A stretch of 64,000 nucleotides of DNA from JAEXOD01 sp963663265 (lineage in GTDB: Bacteria; Bacteroidota; Ignavibacteria; Ignavibacteriales; Melioribacteraceae), in assembly GCA_963663265.2 (NCBI GenBank), contig CAXXXM010000001.1, forward strand, positions 1,178,001 through 1,242,000, given 5' to 3'. Below, in pieces: positions 36,175 through 45,625 of this stretch (position 1 is its first letter; every line of letters starts with the position of its first letter). A program made the position numbers and the translations under genes. The notes below the pieces were generated by a model that saw nothing but the letters and a program-made list of their open reading frames with translations, made no database searches and had not been told where the DNA came from.

Positions 36175-37803
36175 ATGGATCTTCAGAAAAAAGTAAAGTA
36201 TATTTTTGTTACAGGCGGAGTGGTTTCATCATTAGGAAAAGGAATAACAGCATCATCATTAGGGTTGTTGCTAAAACAAAGGGGATATAGTGTAACCATT
36301 CAAAAATTTGATCCGTATATAAATGTTGATCCAGGCACAATGAGTCCATTTCAACATGGCGAGGTATTTGTGACTGACGATGGAGCGGAAACTGATTTAG
36401 ATTTAGGTCATTACGAAAGATTTCTCGATGTTAGTATGTCAAGGGCAAATAACACAACAACTGGTCAAGTATATGATGAAGTTATTTCTCGTGAAAGACG
36501 AGGGGATTATCTTGGTGCCACCGTTCAAGTAATTCCACATATTACAGATGAAATAAAACATCGAATGAAAAAACTGGGTGAGACAGGATTATATGATATA
36601 ATAATTACAGAGATTGGTGGTACGGTTGGTGATATTGAAAGCCTGCCGTTTATGGAGTCAATTCGTCAATTGATGCATGATTTAGGGAAAAAAAATACTC
36701 TAAGTATTCATGTAACCTTAGTCCCATTTATTTCTTCTGCCGGAGAAATGAAAACAAAACCTACCCAGCATAGTGTTAAAAACTTATTAGAATTAGGTAT
36801 TCAACCGCAAATATTAGTTTGCAGAAGTGAACATCCGTTGGATGATGATATCAAATCTAAAATTGCTTCATTTTGTAATGTTAATAAAAAAGCTGTAATT
36901 TCTGCTTATGATTGCAATACAATTTATGAAGTACCATTAGCTCTGTTAAAACAACAATTTGATAAATTAGTACTAAAATATCTTAAATTGCAGGATATTA
37001 ATATCAATATTACTTCTTGGATGGATTTTGTAAATAAAATTAAAAATCCCAAGGGAAATGTTAATATAGCTGTTTGTGGGAAATATACTGAAGTTCAAGA
37101 TGCATATAAAAGTATTTCTGAAGCTTTTGTTCATGCGGGAGCAGAAAATGTTGTAAAAGTTAAATGTCATTATGTTAAGGCTGAAGATTTAACACCAAAA
37201 AACATTAATGAACAATTGAAAAGTTATGATGGAGTATTGATTCCGGGCGGTTTTGGAAATAGGGGAATCGAAGGAAAAATATTAGCAATTAACTATGCAC
37301 GAACAAACAATATTCCGTTTTTTGGAATATGTTTAGGAATGCAGTTGGCTGCAATTGAATTTGCAAGAAATGTTTGTGGAATTAAATTAGCAAATAGTTC
37401 TGAATTTGTTAAAAATAAATTTAGTATTATTGATTTAATGAATGAACAGAAAAAAATTAAAGGATTGGGTGGGACTATGCGTTTAGGAGCATATAAATGT
37501 AAGCTTAAAAAAGATTCTCTTGCTGAAAAAGCTTACAAGCAAGATGAAATTTCGGAAAGACATAGACATAGATATGAATTTAATAATAAATTCAGAAAAG
37601 TGTTTGAAGACAACGGTATTATAATTTCCGGTCTTTCTCCTGATGGTAATTTAGTTGAGATTATTGAATTAAAAGATCATCCTTGGTTTTTGGGGTGCCA
37701 ATTCCATCCGGAATTAAAGTCAAGAGCTACAAAAGCACATCCATTATTTAGAGAATTTATAAAAGCAGCAATATCTTATTCACAAAGGGATTCTAAATCT
37801 TGA
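36175..37803 (+). CDS. pyrG: CTP synthase
   Basis: 542 residues, full length. The N-terminal synthetase domain opens with YIFVTGGVVSSLGKG and continues with QKFDPYINVDPGTMSP and the FVTDDGAETDLDLGHYERF region. The C-terminal class I glutamine amidotransferase has nucleophile Cys386 in GICLGMQ and His511/Glu513 in FHPEL. It makes CTP from UTP, ATP and glutamine. Its stop overlaps the TTG start of the following TPR gene. The ATG has no obvious SD sequence, and an A/T-rich leader of ~100 bases precedes it. Confidence 0.97.
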   Translation: MDLQKKVKYIFVTGGVVSSLGKGITASSLGLLLKQRGYSVTIQKFDPYINVDPGTMSPFQHGEVFVTDDGAETDLDLGHYERFLDVSMSRANNTTTGQVYDEVISRERRGDYLGATVQVIPHITDEIKHRMKKLGETGLYDIIITEIGGTVGDIESLPFMESIRQLMHDLGKKNTLSIHVTLVPFISSAGEMKTKPTQHSVKNLLELGIQPQILVCRSEHPLDDDIKSKIASFCNVNKKAVISAYDCNTIYEVPLALLKQQFDKLVLKYLKLQDININITSWMDFVNKIKNPKGNVNIAVCGKYTEVQDAYKSISEAFVHAGAENVVKVKCHYVKAEDLTPKNINEQLKSYDGVLIPGGFGNRGIEGKILAINYARTNNIPFFGICLGMQLAAIEFARNVCGIKLANSSEFVKNKFSIIDLMNEQKKIKGLGGTMRLGAYKCKLKKDSLAEKAYKQDEISERHRHRYEFNNKFRKVFEDNGIIISGLSPDGNLVEIIELKDHPWFLGCQFHPELKSRATKAHPLFREFIKAAISYSQRDSKS

Positions 37804-39290
37804 AAAAAATTATTCTGATTATTGTTATTGCTCTATTATATATTAATATTGCTGGTTCTGAAAAAGATAATTTGATAAAAAAAGGAATTAATTTATCATA
37901 CAATTTTCAATTAACTGAAGCTGAACAGATTTTTAATAAAATAATAGATGATTACCCTCATGATCCTGATGGATACTTATTATTATCACAAAATTATTTA
38001 TGGAAGTATTTGGGTAATAAAGATGAAGGCGATTTTAAGACATTTTTAAAGTTTATTGATTTAAGTATCGAAAAATCAAAAAGCAAATTAAAAAAATCTC
38101 AAAAGCAAGATATATTAAACTACCAATTAGGTAAAGCATACATGTTTAAAGCTATGGCTTTAACAACTAATGGAAGTAATGTTGATGCGTTTTGGGCAAC
38201 AAAAACTTCTATGAGCTATTTTGAAGATGTTTTAGATGAGACTCCTTCATTTTATGATGCTAACTTAGGTATTGGTGTCTTTCAATACGCTTTAGGATAT
38301 GTTCCATCTGTCTTTAAGTGGGCGTTAACATTAACTGGGTTAAGTGCGGATAAAGATAAGGGGTTAAATAATATTTTAATTGCCTATAAAAAAGGGAATG
38401 ATTCTAAAACAGAAGCAGCATTTCATTTAGGTAAAATCTATTCGGATTATTTAGCAGAGTATGATTCTTCAACATTTTACCTTTATAATGTAATTAATAA
38501 ATATCCAAAAAATACTTTGTTTTTATATCAGTGTGCTATTACGCATATTTTAGATAGAGATTTAACAAATGCTGAAAAACTTCTTAATAAAGTTATATCT
38601 TTGAATAACAAATATTTTACTCAAACTACCGCTTTTGCCTATTTTCTAAAGGGTGATATATATTTTAGAAGAAATAATTATGAAAAGGCAATCGAAAATT
38701 ATAAAAAGTTTTTTGATTTAACTAAGGTTACTGATTATTTAGGTATTGCAAACCTTAGATTATCTTTTTGTTATGAAATGTTGAACAATGATGAAGAGTC
38801 TTCAAGGTGTATCTCGAATGTTTCTTTAGGTAATGATGATATTCAAGATGATATTTTTGCTAAAAATGAAGGAAACAAAATAAAGGAATATGGGTGGAGC
38901 AACGATAGAAAAATTATTATGATAGCTAATAATTTTTTGGAAGCTGGAATTTATGATTCTGTAATTTTGAATATGAAAGAAAAGCTTAGCAAAATTAAAG
39001 ATGATGATTACAAAATTGTAGGTGGTTTGTTTTTGGCTGAATCTTTAATTAAAAAGAATAAACTTGATGCCGGTAATGATATACTAAATAAAATATCGAT
39101 TAAGAACCTTGATAGAGAAAAATGGGGAATACCATATTATTATTACTTAAAGGCATTACTTAATTTTAAGCATGGGAAGAATTCTGAAGCTTTAAAACAA
39201 TTAGAACATTCAGAAGATAGTAATGATTATTATTATAAAGACAAATTTCAACCTTTAATTAATAATTTGTACAATCATTTAAAGAAATAA
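37800..39290 (+). CDS. TPR-repeat secreted protein
   Basis: 496 residues. It starts at a TTG that overlaps the pyrG stop (TTGA), and the resulting MKKIILIIVIALLYINIAG is a good signal peptide, which supports this start. TPR-like helices occur throughout (AEQIFNKIIDDYPHDPDGYLL, FLKGDIYFRRNNYEKAIEN, LSFCYEMLNNDEES). It is probably a periplasmic or outer-membrane-associated scaffold. No enzymatic motif. The coupling to pyrG and the downstream purN, purH and mre genes looks like operon packing more than a functional link. Confidence 0.8.
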   Translation: MKKIILIIVIALLYINIAGSEKDNLIKKGINLSYNFQLTEAEQIFNKIIDDYPHDPDGYLLLSQNYLWKYLGNKDEGDFKTFLKFIDLSIEKSKSKLKKSQKQDILNYQLGKAYMFKAMALTTNGSNVDAFWATKTSMSYFEDVLDETPSFYDANLGIGVFQYALGYVPSVFKWALTLTGLSADKDKGLNNILIAYKKGNDSKTEAAFHLGKIYSDYLAEYDSSTFYLYNVINKYPKNTLFLYQCAITHILDRDLTNAEKLLNKVISLNNKYFTQTTAFAYFLKGDIYFRRNNYEKAIENYKKFFDLTKVTDYLGIANLRLSFCYEMLNNDEESSRCISNVSLGNDDIQDDIFAKNEGNKIKEYGWSNDRKIIMIANNFLEAGIYDSVILNMKEKLSKIKDDDYKIVGGLFLAESLIKKNKLDAGNDILNKISIKNLDREKWGIPYYYYLKALLNFKHGKNSEALKQLEHSEDSNDYYYKDKFQPLINNLYNHLKK

Positions 39291-39344
39291 TATAATTTTA
39301 TTTTTTTTATTGATTTTTAATTTTAATATACGCTTATTTACAAA

Positions 39345-39947
39345 ATGTATAAAATTGCTGTTTTTATATCAGGACGTGGTTCAAATCTAAATTCTATAAT
39401 ACAATATTTCAACATTCATAAGAATTTAGTTTCTATTGAGTTGGTAGTTTCCAATTTATCAAATGCTTATGGTTTAGAAATTGCCAGAAAGAATAATATT
39501 GAAACTTTTATTTTGGATGATGAGAACACGTACCAGAAACTGATTACAATTCTTGACAGCAAAGGCATCGAGCTTATTGTACTTGCAGGATTTTTGAAAA
39601 AAATACCTGATTTTTTTATTGATAACTATGAAAATAGAATAATTAATATACATCCTGCTTTATTGCCTTCTTTTGGTGGTAAAGGTATGTATGGCGAAAA
39701 TGTTCATAAAGCTGTCTTCGACAAATCGTGTAAAGTATCTGGAGTTACTATTCATTTTGTTAATAAAATTTATGACGAAGGCTTAATAATTGAACAAGAA
39801 GTTGTTTCGATATCTGATGTTACCGATTATCATGAAATTGCTGAACGCGTTCTTAAAATTGAACATAAGTTATTACCACAAGTAATTGAATGTTTTGCTA
39901 AAAATAAAATTATTATAAAGAATAATAGAGTCTTTATATCTGAGTAG
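39345..39947 (+). CDS. purN: Phosphoribosylglycinamide formyltransferase
   Basis: 200 residues, normal length. The N-terminal SGRGSNLNSII loop binds the GAR phosphate. Catalytic Asn101, His103 (NIHPALLPSF) and Asp144 (YDEG) match the E. coli Asn106/His108/Asp144 set. It transfers the formyl group of 10-formyltetrahydrofolate to GAR in purine synthesis. Four bases separate it from purH, so the two purine genes are co-transcribed. Confidence 0.95.
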   Translation: MYKIAVFISGRGSNLNSIIQYFNIHKNLVSIELVVSNLSNAYGLEIARKNNIETFILDDENTYQKLITILDSKGIELIVLAGFLKKIPDFFIDNYENRIINIHPALLPSFGGKGMYGENVHKAVFDKSCKVSGVTIHFVNKIYDEGLIIEQEVVSISDVTDYHEIAERVLKIEHKLLPQVIECFAKNKIIIKNNRVFISE

Positions 39948-39951
39948 GAAC

Positions 39952-41472
39952 ATGAATAATAAAAAATATGCACTTGTGAGTGTATCTGAAAAAAAAGGCA
40001 TTGTAGATTTGTGTAAAGGGTTAAATGATAATGGCTACACAGTTTTGGCGACTGGTAAGACTGCAAAATTATTGTATGACAATAATATTAATTGTTTGGA
40101 GGTTAGTGAATATACCGGTTTCCCAGAGATTTTTGACGGTAGAGTAAAGACTTTGCAGCCAAAAATATTTGGTGGAATTCTTCAACGCCCTGATAATGAA
40201 GAAGATCAAAAACAAGCAGAAGAAAACAAAATTGATAGGATTGAGATAGTGGTAGTTAACTTATATCCATTTCCACAAGTAGCATTAAGAGAAGATATTG
40301 ATTTAGAGACTAAAGTTGAGAATATTGATATCGGCGGTCCAAGTTTAATACGAGCTGCTGCAAAAAATTATAAATATGTTTCTGTTTTAACAAATCCTAA
40401 TCAATATGAAGAGTTTTTAGCTGCATTAGAAAACAATACGTTAGATATTATAATTAGACAGAGATTGGCAGTTGAAGCCTTTGCACATACTGCATTTTAT
40501 GATACAGTAATTTCAAATTACTTTGAAAATGAATTTAAATTACCCAAAAAGGATATAAGATTAAATTACCCTATTTATGAAGAATTACGATATGGAGAAA
40601 ATCCACATCAAAAAGCTTATTTTTATGGTAGTTTTGATAAGTATTTTGAGTTTTTACACGGTAAAGAATTATCTTATAATAACATTGTTGATTTAAATGC
40701 AGCTGTAGAACTGATTGGAGACTTAGACAAATATGCTTGTGCAATTATAAAGCATACAAATCCTTGCGGTGCTGCAATATCGGACTCTGTTTTTAACGCA
40801 TATATTAACGCATTATCAACTGATCCTGTATCAAGTTTTGGCGGCATTGTTGTGTTTAATGCAACAGTAGATTATAATACAGCCGTTAAACTAAACGAAA
40901 TATTTTTAGAAATAATATGTGCTCCTGATTATACAGAAGAAGCATTAACTGAATTAAGAAAGAAAAAAAATAGAAGATTAATAAAGATTAAAAGCTTTGA
41001 AAAAAACACACTGCAAATAAAAAGTTCTATTGGTGGACTTTTAGTTCAAGAGACGGATACATCAAAGTATTCAGAAGAGACTTTAAAACTTGTAACAAAA
41101 AAATCTGCAACAGAATCAGAACTAAAAGACCTAAAACTTGCATGGGTTATTTGTAAGCATGTAAAATCTAACACGATAGTATATGTTAAAAATAATAAGG
41201 TAATAGGAGTTGGTGCCGGACAAATGTCGAGAGTTGATTCCGCTAAAATTGCTGCCTTAAAAGCTCAAGCTCAAAACCATGATTTGACAGATGCAGTTGC
41301 TGCTTCTGATGCATATTTCCCATTTGCTGATGGTTTAGAGGAGATTATTAAAACTGGAATAAAAGCTGTAATTCAACCTGGTGGCTCAGTACGTGATAAT
41401 GAAGTAATAGAAGCGGCTGATTCCCACAATATTAGCATGTATTTTACCGGTGTTAGAAACTTTAAACATTAA
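39952..41472 (+). CDS. purH: Bifunctional AICAR transformylase/IMP cyclohydrolase
   Basis: 506 residues. The N-terminal MGS-like IMP cyclohydrolase domain (~1-190) includes DGRVKTLQPKI and NIDIGGPSLIRAAAKN. The AICAR transformylase domain follows, with RYGENPHQKA, KHTNPCGAA, DPVSSFGGI, AGQMSRVDS and the C-terminal VIQPGGSVRDNEVI. It performs the last two steps of IMP synthesis. It lies 4 bp after purN and 8 bp before mreB, so the purine and shape genes appear to be one transcription unit. Confidence 0.97.
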   Translation: MNNKKYALVSVSEKKGIVDLCKGLNDNGYTVLATGKTAKLLYDNNINCLEVSEYTGFPEIFDGRVKTLQPKIFGGILQRPDNEEDQKQAEENKIDRIEIVVVNLYPFPQVALREDIDLETKVENIDIGGPSLIRAAAKNYKYVSVLTNPNQYEEFLAALENNTLDIIIRQRLAVEAFAHTAFYDTVISNYFENEFKLPKKDIRLNYPIYEELRYGENPHQKAYFYGSFDKYFEFLHGKELSYNNIVDLNAAVELIGDLDKYACAIIKHTNPCGAAISDSVFNAYINALSTDPVSSFGGIVVFNATVDYNTAVKLNEIFLEIICAPDYTEEALTELRKKKNRRLIKIKSFEKNTLQIKSSIGGLLVQETDTSKYSEETLKLVTKKSATESELKDLKLAWVICKHVKSNTIVYVKNNKVIGVGAGQMSRVDSAKIAALKAQAQNHDLTDAVAASDAYFPFADGLEEIIKTGIKAVIQPGGSVRDNEVIEAADSHNISMYFTGVRNFKH

Positions 41473-41480
41473 GAGGAAAA

Positions 41481-42506
41481 ATGGGATTATTAAATATATT
41501 TTCTACTGATATAGCTATTGATTTAGGGACAGCAAATACTTTAGTTTATTTAAAAGGTAAAAACATAGTATTAAATGAACCCTCAATAGTTGCATTTGAG
41601 AGATCAACAAAAAAGATTATAGCTATTGGTAATAAAGCTAAAGAAATGCAGGGAAGAGAACATAAAGATATAAGAGTAGTACGCCCAATGCGTGATGGTG
41701 TTATTGCCGATTTTGAAATTGCTGAAGCAATGATAAAAGCTTTTATAAGAAAAGTGAGTAGTGGTTCATTTTCCACACGAAGAATTGTAATTGCTGTACC
41801 AAGCGGAGTTACAGAAGTAGAAAAGAGAGCTGTAAGAGATGCTGCTGAACATGCCGGAGCAAAAGAAGTTCATTTAATTGCTGAACCAATGGCTGCGGCA
41901 ATAGGTGTAGGTTTAGATGTGGAAGCTCCAATTGGTAATATGATTATAGACATTGGTGGTGGTACAACTGAAATTGCTGTTATTGCTCTTTCAGGAATTG
42001 TTCATGAAGAGTCTATTCGTATTGCTGGTGATGAAATGAATAATGCAATAATGCAATTTTTCAAAAAGAATTATAACCTTTTAATTGGGGAAAGAACAAG
42101 TGAGGTTATTAAATGTGAAGTTGGTTCTGCAGTTCCTCTTAAAGAAGAAGTTACTATTCAAGTTAAAGGTAGAGACCTTGTAGGAGGAATACCTAAGACT
42201 GCTGAAGTAAGTAGTGTTGAAATAAGAGAAGCACTAAATGAAAACATTGCTCAAATTGTTGAAGCCGTAAAGCAGACTCTTGAAAGAACACCTCCAGAAT
42301 TATCTGCTGATATTTTGGAGCGTGGGGTAATGCTTTCAGGTGGTGGAGCTTTACTAAAAGGATTAGATGAAAGAATTAGAATGGAAACAAAACTTCCTGT
42401 TCACGTTGCAGATGACCCTTTAACAGCAGTAGTAAGAGGTACTGGACGAGCCATTGAAAATATAAATAGGTATTCAAAAGTATTTATACGTAAACGTACT
42501 TATTAA
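41481..42506 (+). CDS. mreB: Rod-shape-determining actin homologue MreB
   Basis: 341 residues. Actin-fold phosphate loops are visible: DLGTANTLVYLKG near residue 12, IDIGGGTTEIAVIALSG near 155, and SGGGALLKGLDER near 288. MreB filaments position the elongasome under the inner membrane. GAGG precedes the ATG. The stop overlaps the mreC ATG by one base. It starts the conserved mreB-mreC-mreD-PBP2-rodA run, all present and intact here, so rod-shaped growth is likely. Confidence 0.97.
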   Translation: MGLLNIFSTDIAIDLGTANTLVYLKGKNIVLNEPSIVAFERSTKKIIAIGNKAKEMQGREHKDIRVVRPMRDGVIADFEIAEAMIKAFIRKVSSGSFSTRRIVIAVPSGVTEVEKRAVRDAAEHAGAKEVHLIAEPMAAAIGVGLDVEAPIGNMIIDIGGGTTEIAVIALSGIVHEESIRIAGDEMNNAIMQFFKKNYNLLIGERTSEVIKCEVGSAVPLKEEVTIQVKGRDLVGGIPKTAEVSSVEIREALNENIAQIVEAVKQTLERTPPELSADILERGVMLSGGGALLKGLDERIRMETKLPVHVADDPLTAVVRGTGRAIENINRYSKVFIRKRTY

Positions 42507-43327
42507 TGATAATATTTTTACTTAAAATATATAGTTTTATTAAAGAATACATAATATTATGTATTCTTTTAGTATGTAGTCTTTTTATTATTTCTTTAAA
42601 TAATACTCAAGCTATGAACAGTATAAGAACCTATTCAATAGGATCTTTTGCCCTAATTAATTCTGCTTTTACCAATTTTGTTCATCTGTTTTACCATGAA
42701 GATTCCTTGCTTGAACTTAAACAACGTAATGCTGAGTTAATGTTGGAAAATAACATTCTTCGCGAATATGCTATTCAAAATCTCGAACTAAAAGGACTAC
42801 TTAAACTTCAAGATACTTCGAAAATTAATTTAGTTAGAGCTGTTATTGTATCCAAATTAACTTCTTCTGTTCAGGGTAATTTAATTTTAGATAAAGGTAC
42901 CGATGAAGGAATTTATAAGGGGATGCCTGTTATAAATGATAAAGGATTAATTGGTATTGTAAGCCATTCAAGTACAGGATTTTGTAAAGTTAAACATATA
43001 AACAATTCGCATTTTAAAATAGCTGTTAAAGACCAAAGAAGTGGGATTGATGGAATTCTTAATTGGGATGGTGCTTCATTAAAAATTTCGAATATTCAAG
43101 GTATTGATGATATTTTGATTGGAGATAGAATTGTTACGTCTGATTTTAGTACAATATTTCCGCCGGATATTCCTGTTGGTATTGTTAAAAGAAAAGAAAA
43201 AAATAGTTCAAGTTACTCAAGTACAGTAATTGTTGAACCATTTGTTAAAATTGAGTGGATTTCTCATGTATTTATTATTCCGACTATTAGAAATATTCAA
43301 ATTGATTCATTAAAGGCAATAAAATAA
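42506..43327 (+). CDS. mreC: Rod-shape-determining protein MreC
   Basis: 273 residues. One N-terminal membrane helix (IILCILLVCSLFIISL) is followed by a periplasmic coiled coil (LLELKQRNAELMLENN) and the two-beta-barrel MreC domain with LILDKGTDEGIYKGMPVI, GLIGIV and GDRIVTSDFSTIFPPDIPVG. It links MreB/MreD to PBP2. It overlaps mreB by one base and is one base from mreD. Confidence 0.94.
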   Translation: MIIFLLKIYSFIKEYIILCILLVCSLFIISLNNTQAMNSIRTYSIGSFALINSAFTNFVHLFYHEDSLLELKQRNAELMLENNILREYAIQNLELKGLLKLQDTSKINLVRAVIVSKLTSSVQGNLILDKGTDEGIYKGMPVINDKGLIGIVSHSSTGFCKVKHINNSHFKIAVKDQRSGIDGILNWDGASLKISNIQGIDDILIGDRIVTSDFSTIFPPDIPVGIVKRKEKNSSSYSSTVIVEPFVKIEWISHVFIIPTIRNIQIDSLKAIK

Positions 43328-43328
43328 A

Positions 43329-43820
43329 ATGCTGAAAAAATTTGGTTTGCCATTATTAATATTTATTCCCTTGTTGATACTTCAGCTTACAGTTGTACCG
43401 CTTATATCATATCAAGGTATTGGACCTGATTTAGTTTTATTAACTGTAATTTATTTTTCGATTAAAGAAGGACAAGTATTTGGAGCAGTTTTAGGTTTTA
43501 TTATTGGATTTTTATTTGATTTCTTTTCCGGTGGAATCATTGGTGTATCTATGTTTAGCAAAACAATAGCTGGATTTATAGCAGGTTATTTTTATAATGA
43601 GAATAAAATAGACCTTACTTTAGGCTCAGCTTTTTTTATGGTTATTGTATTTTTGTGCTCGAGCATTGATTCATTGTTGTTTTCGCTTTTTTCAGCTTCT
43701 GAAAGTGTTTCAACTGTAACGGCTTTTTTCTTTAAGCGTAGCTTTTTACCAGGATTATATACTTCTGCATTTAGTCTTCCTTCAATAATTTATAATAATA
43801 AAGTTGATAGAATAAAATGA
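43329..43820 (+). CDS. mreD: Rod-shape-determining membrane protein MreD
   Basis: 163 residues, almost all membrane helices (about five), including LILQLTVVPLISYQGIGPDL and GAVLGFIIGFLFDFFSGG, a typical MreD signature. It overlaps the PBP2 gene by 4 bases (ATGA). Small and divergent, but position and topology make the assignment secure. Confidence 0.9.
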   Translation: MLKKFGLPLLIFIPLLILQLTVVPLISYQGIGPDLVLLTVIYFSIKEGQVFGAVLGFIIGFLFDFFSGGIIGVSMFSKTIAGFIAGYFYNENKIDLTLGSAFFMVIVFLCSSIDSLLFSLFSASESVSTVTAFFFKRSFLPGLYTSAFSLPSIIYNNKVDRIK

Positions 43821-45625
43821 TTGATTCGGAAATTGGTTCTACAATAAGAAAAAATATTTTAGCTACAATAATAATTGGTTTTAGTATTGTTCTTGTTTTT
43901 CAGATGATCAAAATGCAGTTGATTGACAACATGATATACAATGAAAAGTCATCTGATAATAGTATTAAAGAAATTTATCAGCAAGCACCACGCGGAATAA
44001 TTTACGATCGTAATTACAATGTTCTTGTAAACAACAGACCTTCTTTTTCTGTTCAAATCACACCGGCTTACTATAAAAAAGCATTGAATCCTGAATTAGA
44101 ACATCATTTAATGTATGAACCAGGTTCTTTAACAAAAATATTATTACAAAATAGAGGTTATTCAAAATATATTCCACGTTTAATAAAAAGAGGAGTTGAT
44201 TTTAACTTTATTGCTTGGTATGAAGAAAATTCTGATGATTTACCCGGAGTAAATTATATTACAGATACTGAACGAGATTATTCTCATGGTATTAGAGGTG
44301 CACATATGTTTGGGTATATTAGAGAAATATCTCAAGAAAAACTTAAACAACATAAAGATGAATATCAAATGGGTGATATGATTGGGGTTACCGGTATTGA
44401 ACGAGCATATGAAAAGTATTTGCGTGGAGAAAAAGGAATTAAATATATTCTTTTTGATTCGCAACAAAAAGTGATAGGGCGATATAAGGATGGTAATTTA
44501 GATAAACCTGTAAACAAAGGGGATGATTTGGTCTTGGGGATTGATTGGGCGGCTCAAAAGGCAGCAGAAGACGCATTTGGTGAAAAACAAGGAGCATTAG
44601 TAGCTATTGAGCCGACTACAGGAGAAATTATTGCATTTATGAGTTCTCCTGATTTTGATTTAGTGAAATTAACTTCTTATACAACAAGCAATGAATGGGA
44701 TAAATTATTAAAGGATCCAAGAAAACCTTTATTTAATAGAGCAACAATGTCAATAAACCCTCCCGGTTCAACATTTAAAATGATGGAAGCTTTAGTTGGT
44801 TTACAAGAAGGTATAATTACACCTGAAACACACATAAATTGTCCAGGGGGTTTTCAATATGGTAATAGGTATTTTAAGTGCCATGGTGCCCATGGAAGTG
44901 TTGATATTGTACATTCAATCGAAAAATCGTGTAATACATTTTATTATCAGTTGATACTTAAAATAGGAATTGATAAATGGGCAGATTATACTCGACAATT
45001 TGGGTTTGGATCAAAAACAAATGTGGATATTGGTGAAGAGATGGCTGGAATAGTTCCTGACAGGAATTATTATGATAGAGTCTTTGGAAAGGGAAGGTGG
45101 GGCAATGGTTTTCTGGTAAGCCTTGGTATTGGACAAGGAGAATTAAGTACAACAATTATACAGTTGGCACAATATACTGCTTTATTAGCTAATTATGGTG
45201 TAACGCATGAACCGCATTTTGTTAAGGGTCATATAGATAATAAGAGCGACAAATTTGTACCTTTTGAAACTAAAGAGGTAAAAGTTAACATTAAAAGAGA
45301 GTATTTTGATGTAGTTAGAGAAGGGATGTATATGGTGGTGAACGGAGCTGGTACTGCCACACATATAAGAGATAGTGAAATAATGATTGCAGGAAAAACC
45401 GGTACTTCTCAAAACCCTCATGGTGCTGATCATGCATTATTCATTGGTTTTGCTCCTTTTGATAATCCTAAAATAGCAGTTGCTGTAATTGTTCTAAATG
45501 TTGGTTTTGGTGGTACTCATGCAGCTCCTATTGCTAAAGAAGTAATAAAAGCTTACCTGGATAAAGATAAGAGTAAAAAAATGCCAAAAAAAGATAATAA
45601 TACTATTACATTGACAGGAAATTAA
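43817..45625 (+). CDS. mrdA: Penicillin-binding protein 2, elongasome transpeptidase
   Basis: 602 residues. One N-terminal membrane anchor is followed by a dimerisation domain (APRGIIYDRNYNVLVNNRP) and a transpeptidase domain with active-site Ser318 and Lys321 in PPGSTFK, SCN at 371-373 and KTGT from Lys527. It cross-links peptidoglycan during elongation with RodA. It is one base from rodA and overlaps mreD. The C-terminal tail is Lys-rich. Confidence 0.95.
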   Translation: MIDSEIGSTIRKNILATIIIGFSIVLVFQMIKMQLIDNMIYNEKSSDNSIKEIYQQAPRGIIYDRNYNVLVNNRPSFSVQITPAYYKKALNPELEHHLMYEPGSLTKILLQNRGYSKYIPRLIKRGVDFNFIAWYEENSDDLPGVNYITDTERDYSHGIRGAHMFGYIREISQEKLKQHKDEYQMGDMIGVTGIERAYEKYLRGEKGIKYILFDSQQKVIGRYKDGNLDKPVNKGDDLVLGIDWAAQKAAEDAFGEKQGALVAIEPTTGEIIAFMSSPDFDLVKLTSYTTSNEWDKLLKDPRKPLFNRATMSINPPGSTFKMMEALVGLQEGIITPETHINCPGGFQYGNRYFKCHGAHGSVDIVHSIEKSCNTFYYQLILKIGIDKWADYTRQFGFGSKTNVDIGEEMAGIVPDRNYYDRVFGKGRWGNGFLVSLGIGQGELSTTIIQLAQYTALLANYGVTHEPHFVKGHIDNKSDKFVPFETKEVKVNIKREYFDVVREGMYMVVNGAGTATHIRDSEIMIAGKTGTSQNPHGADHALFIGFAPFDNPKIAVAVIVLNVGFGGTHAAPIAKEVIKAYLDKDKSKKMPKKDNNTITLTGN

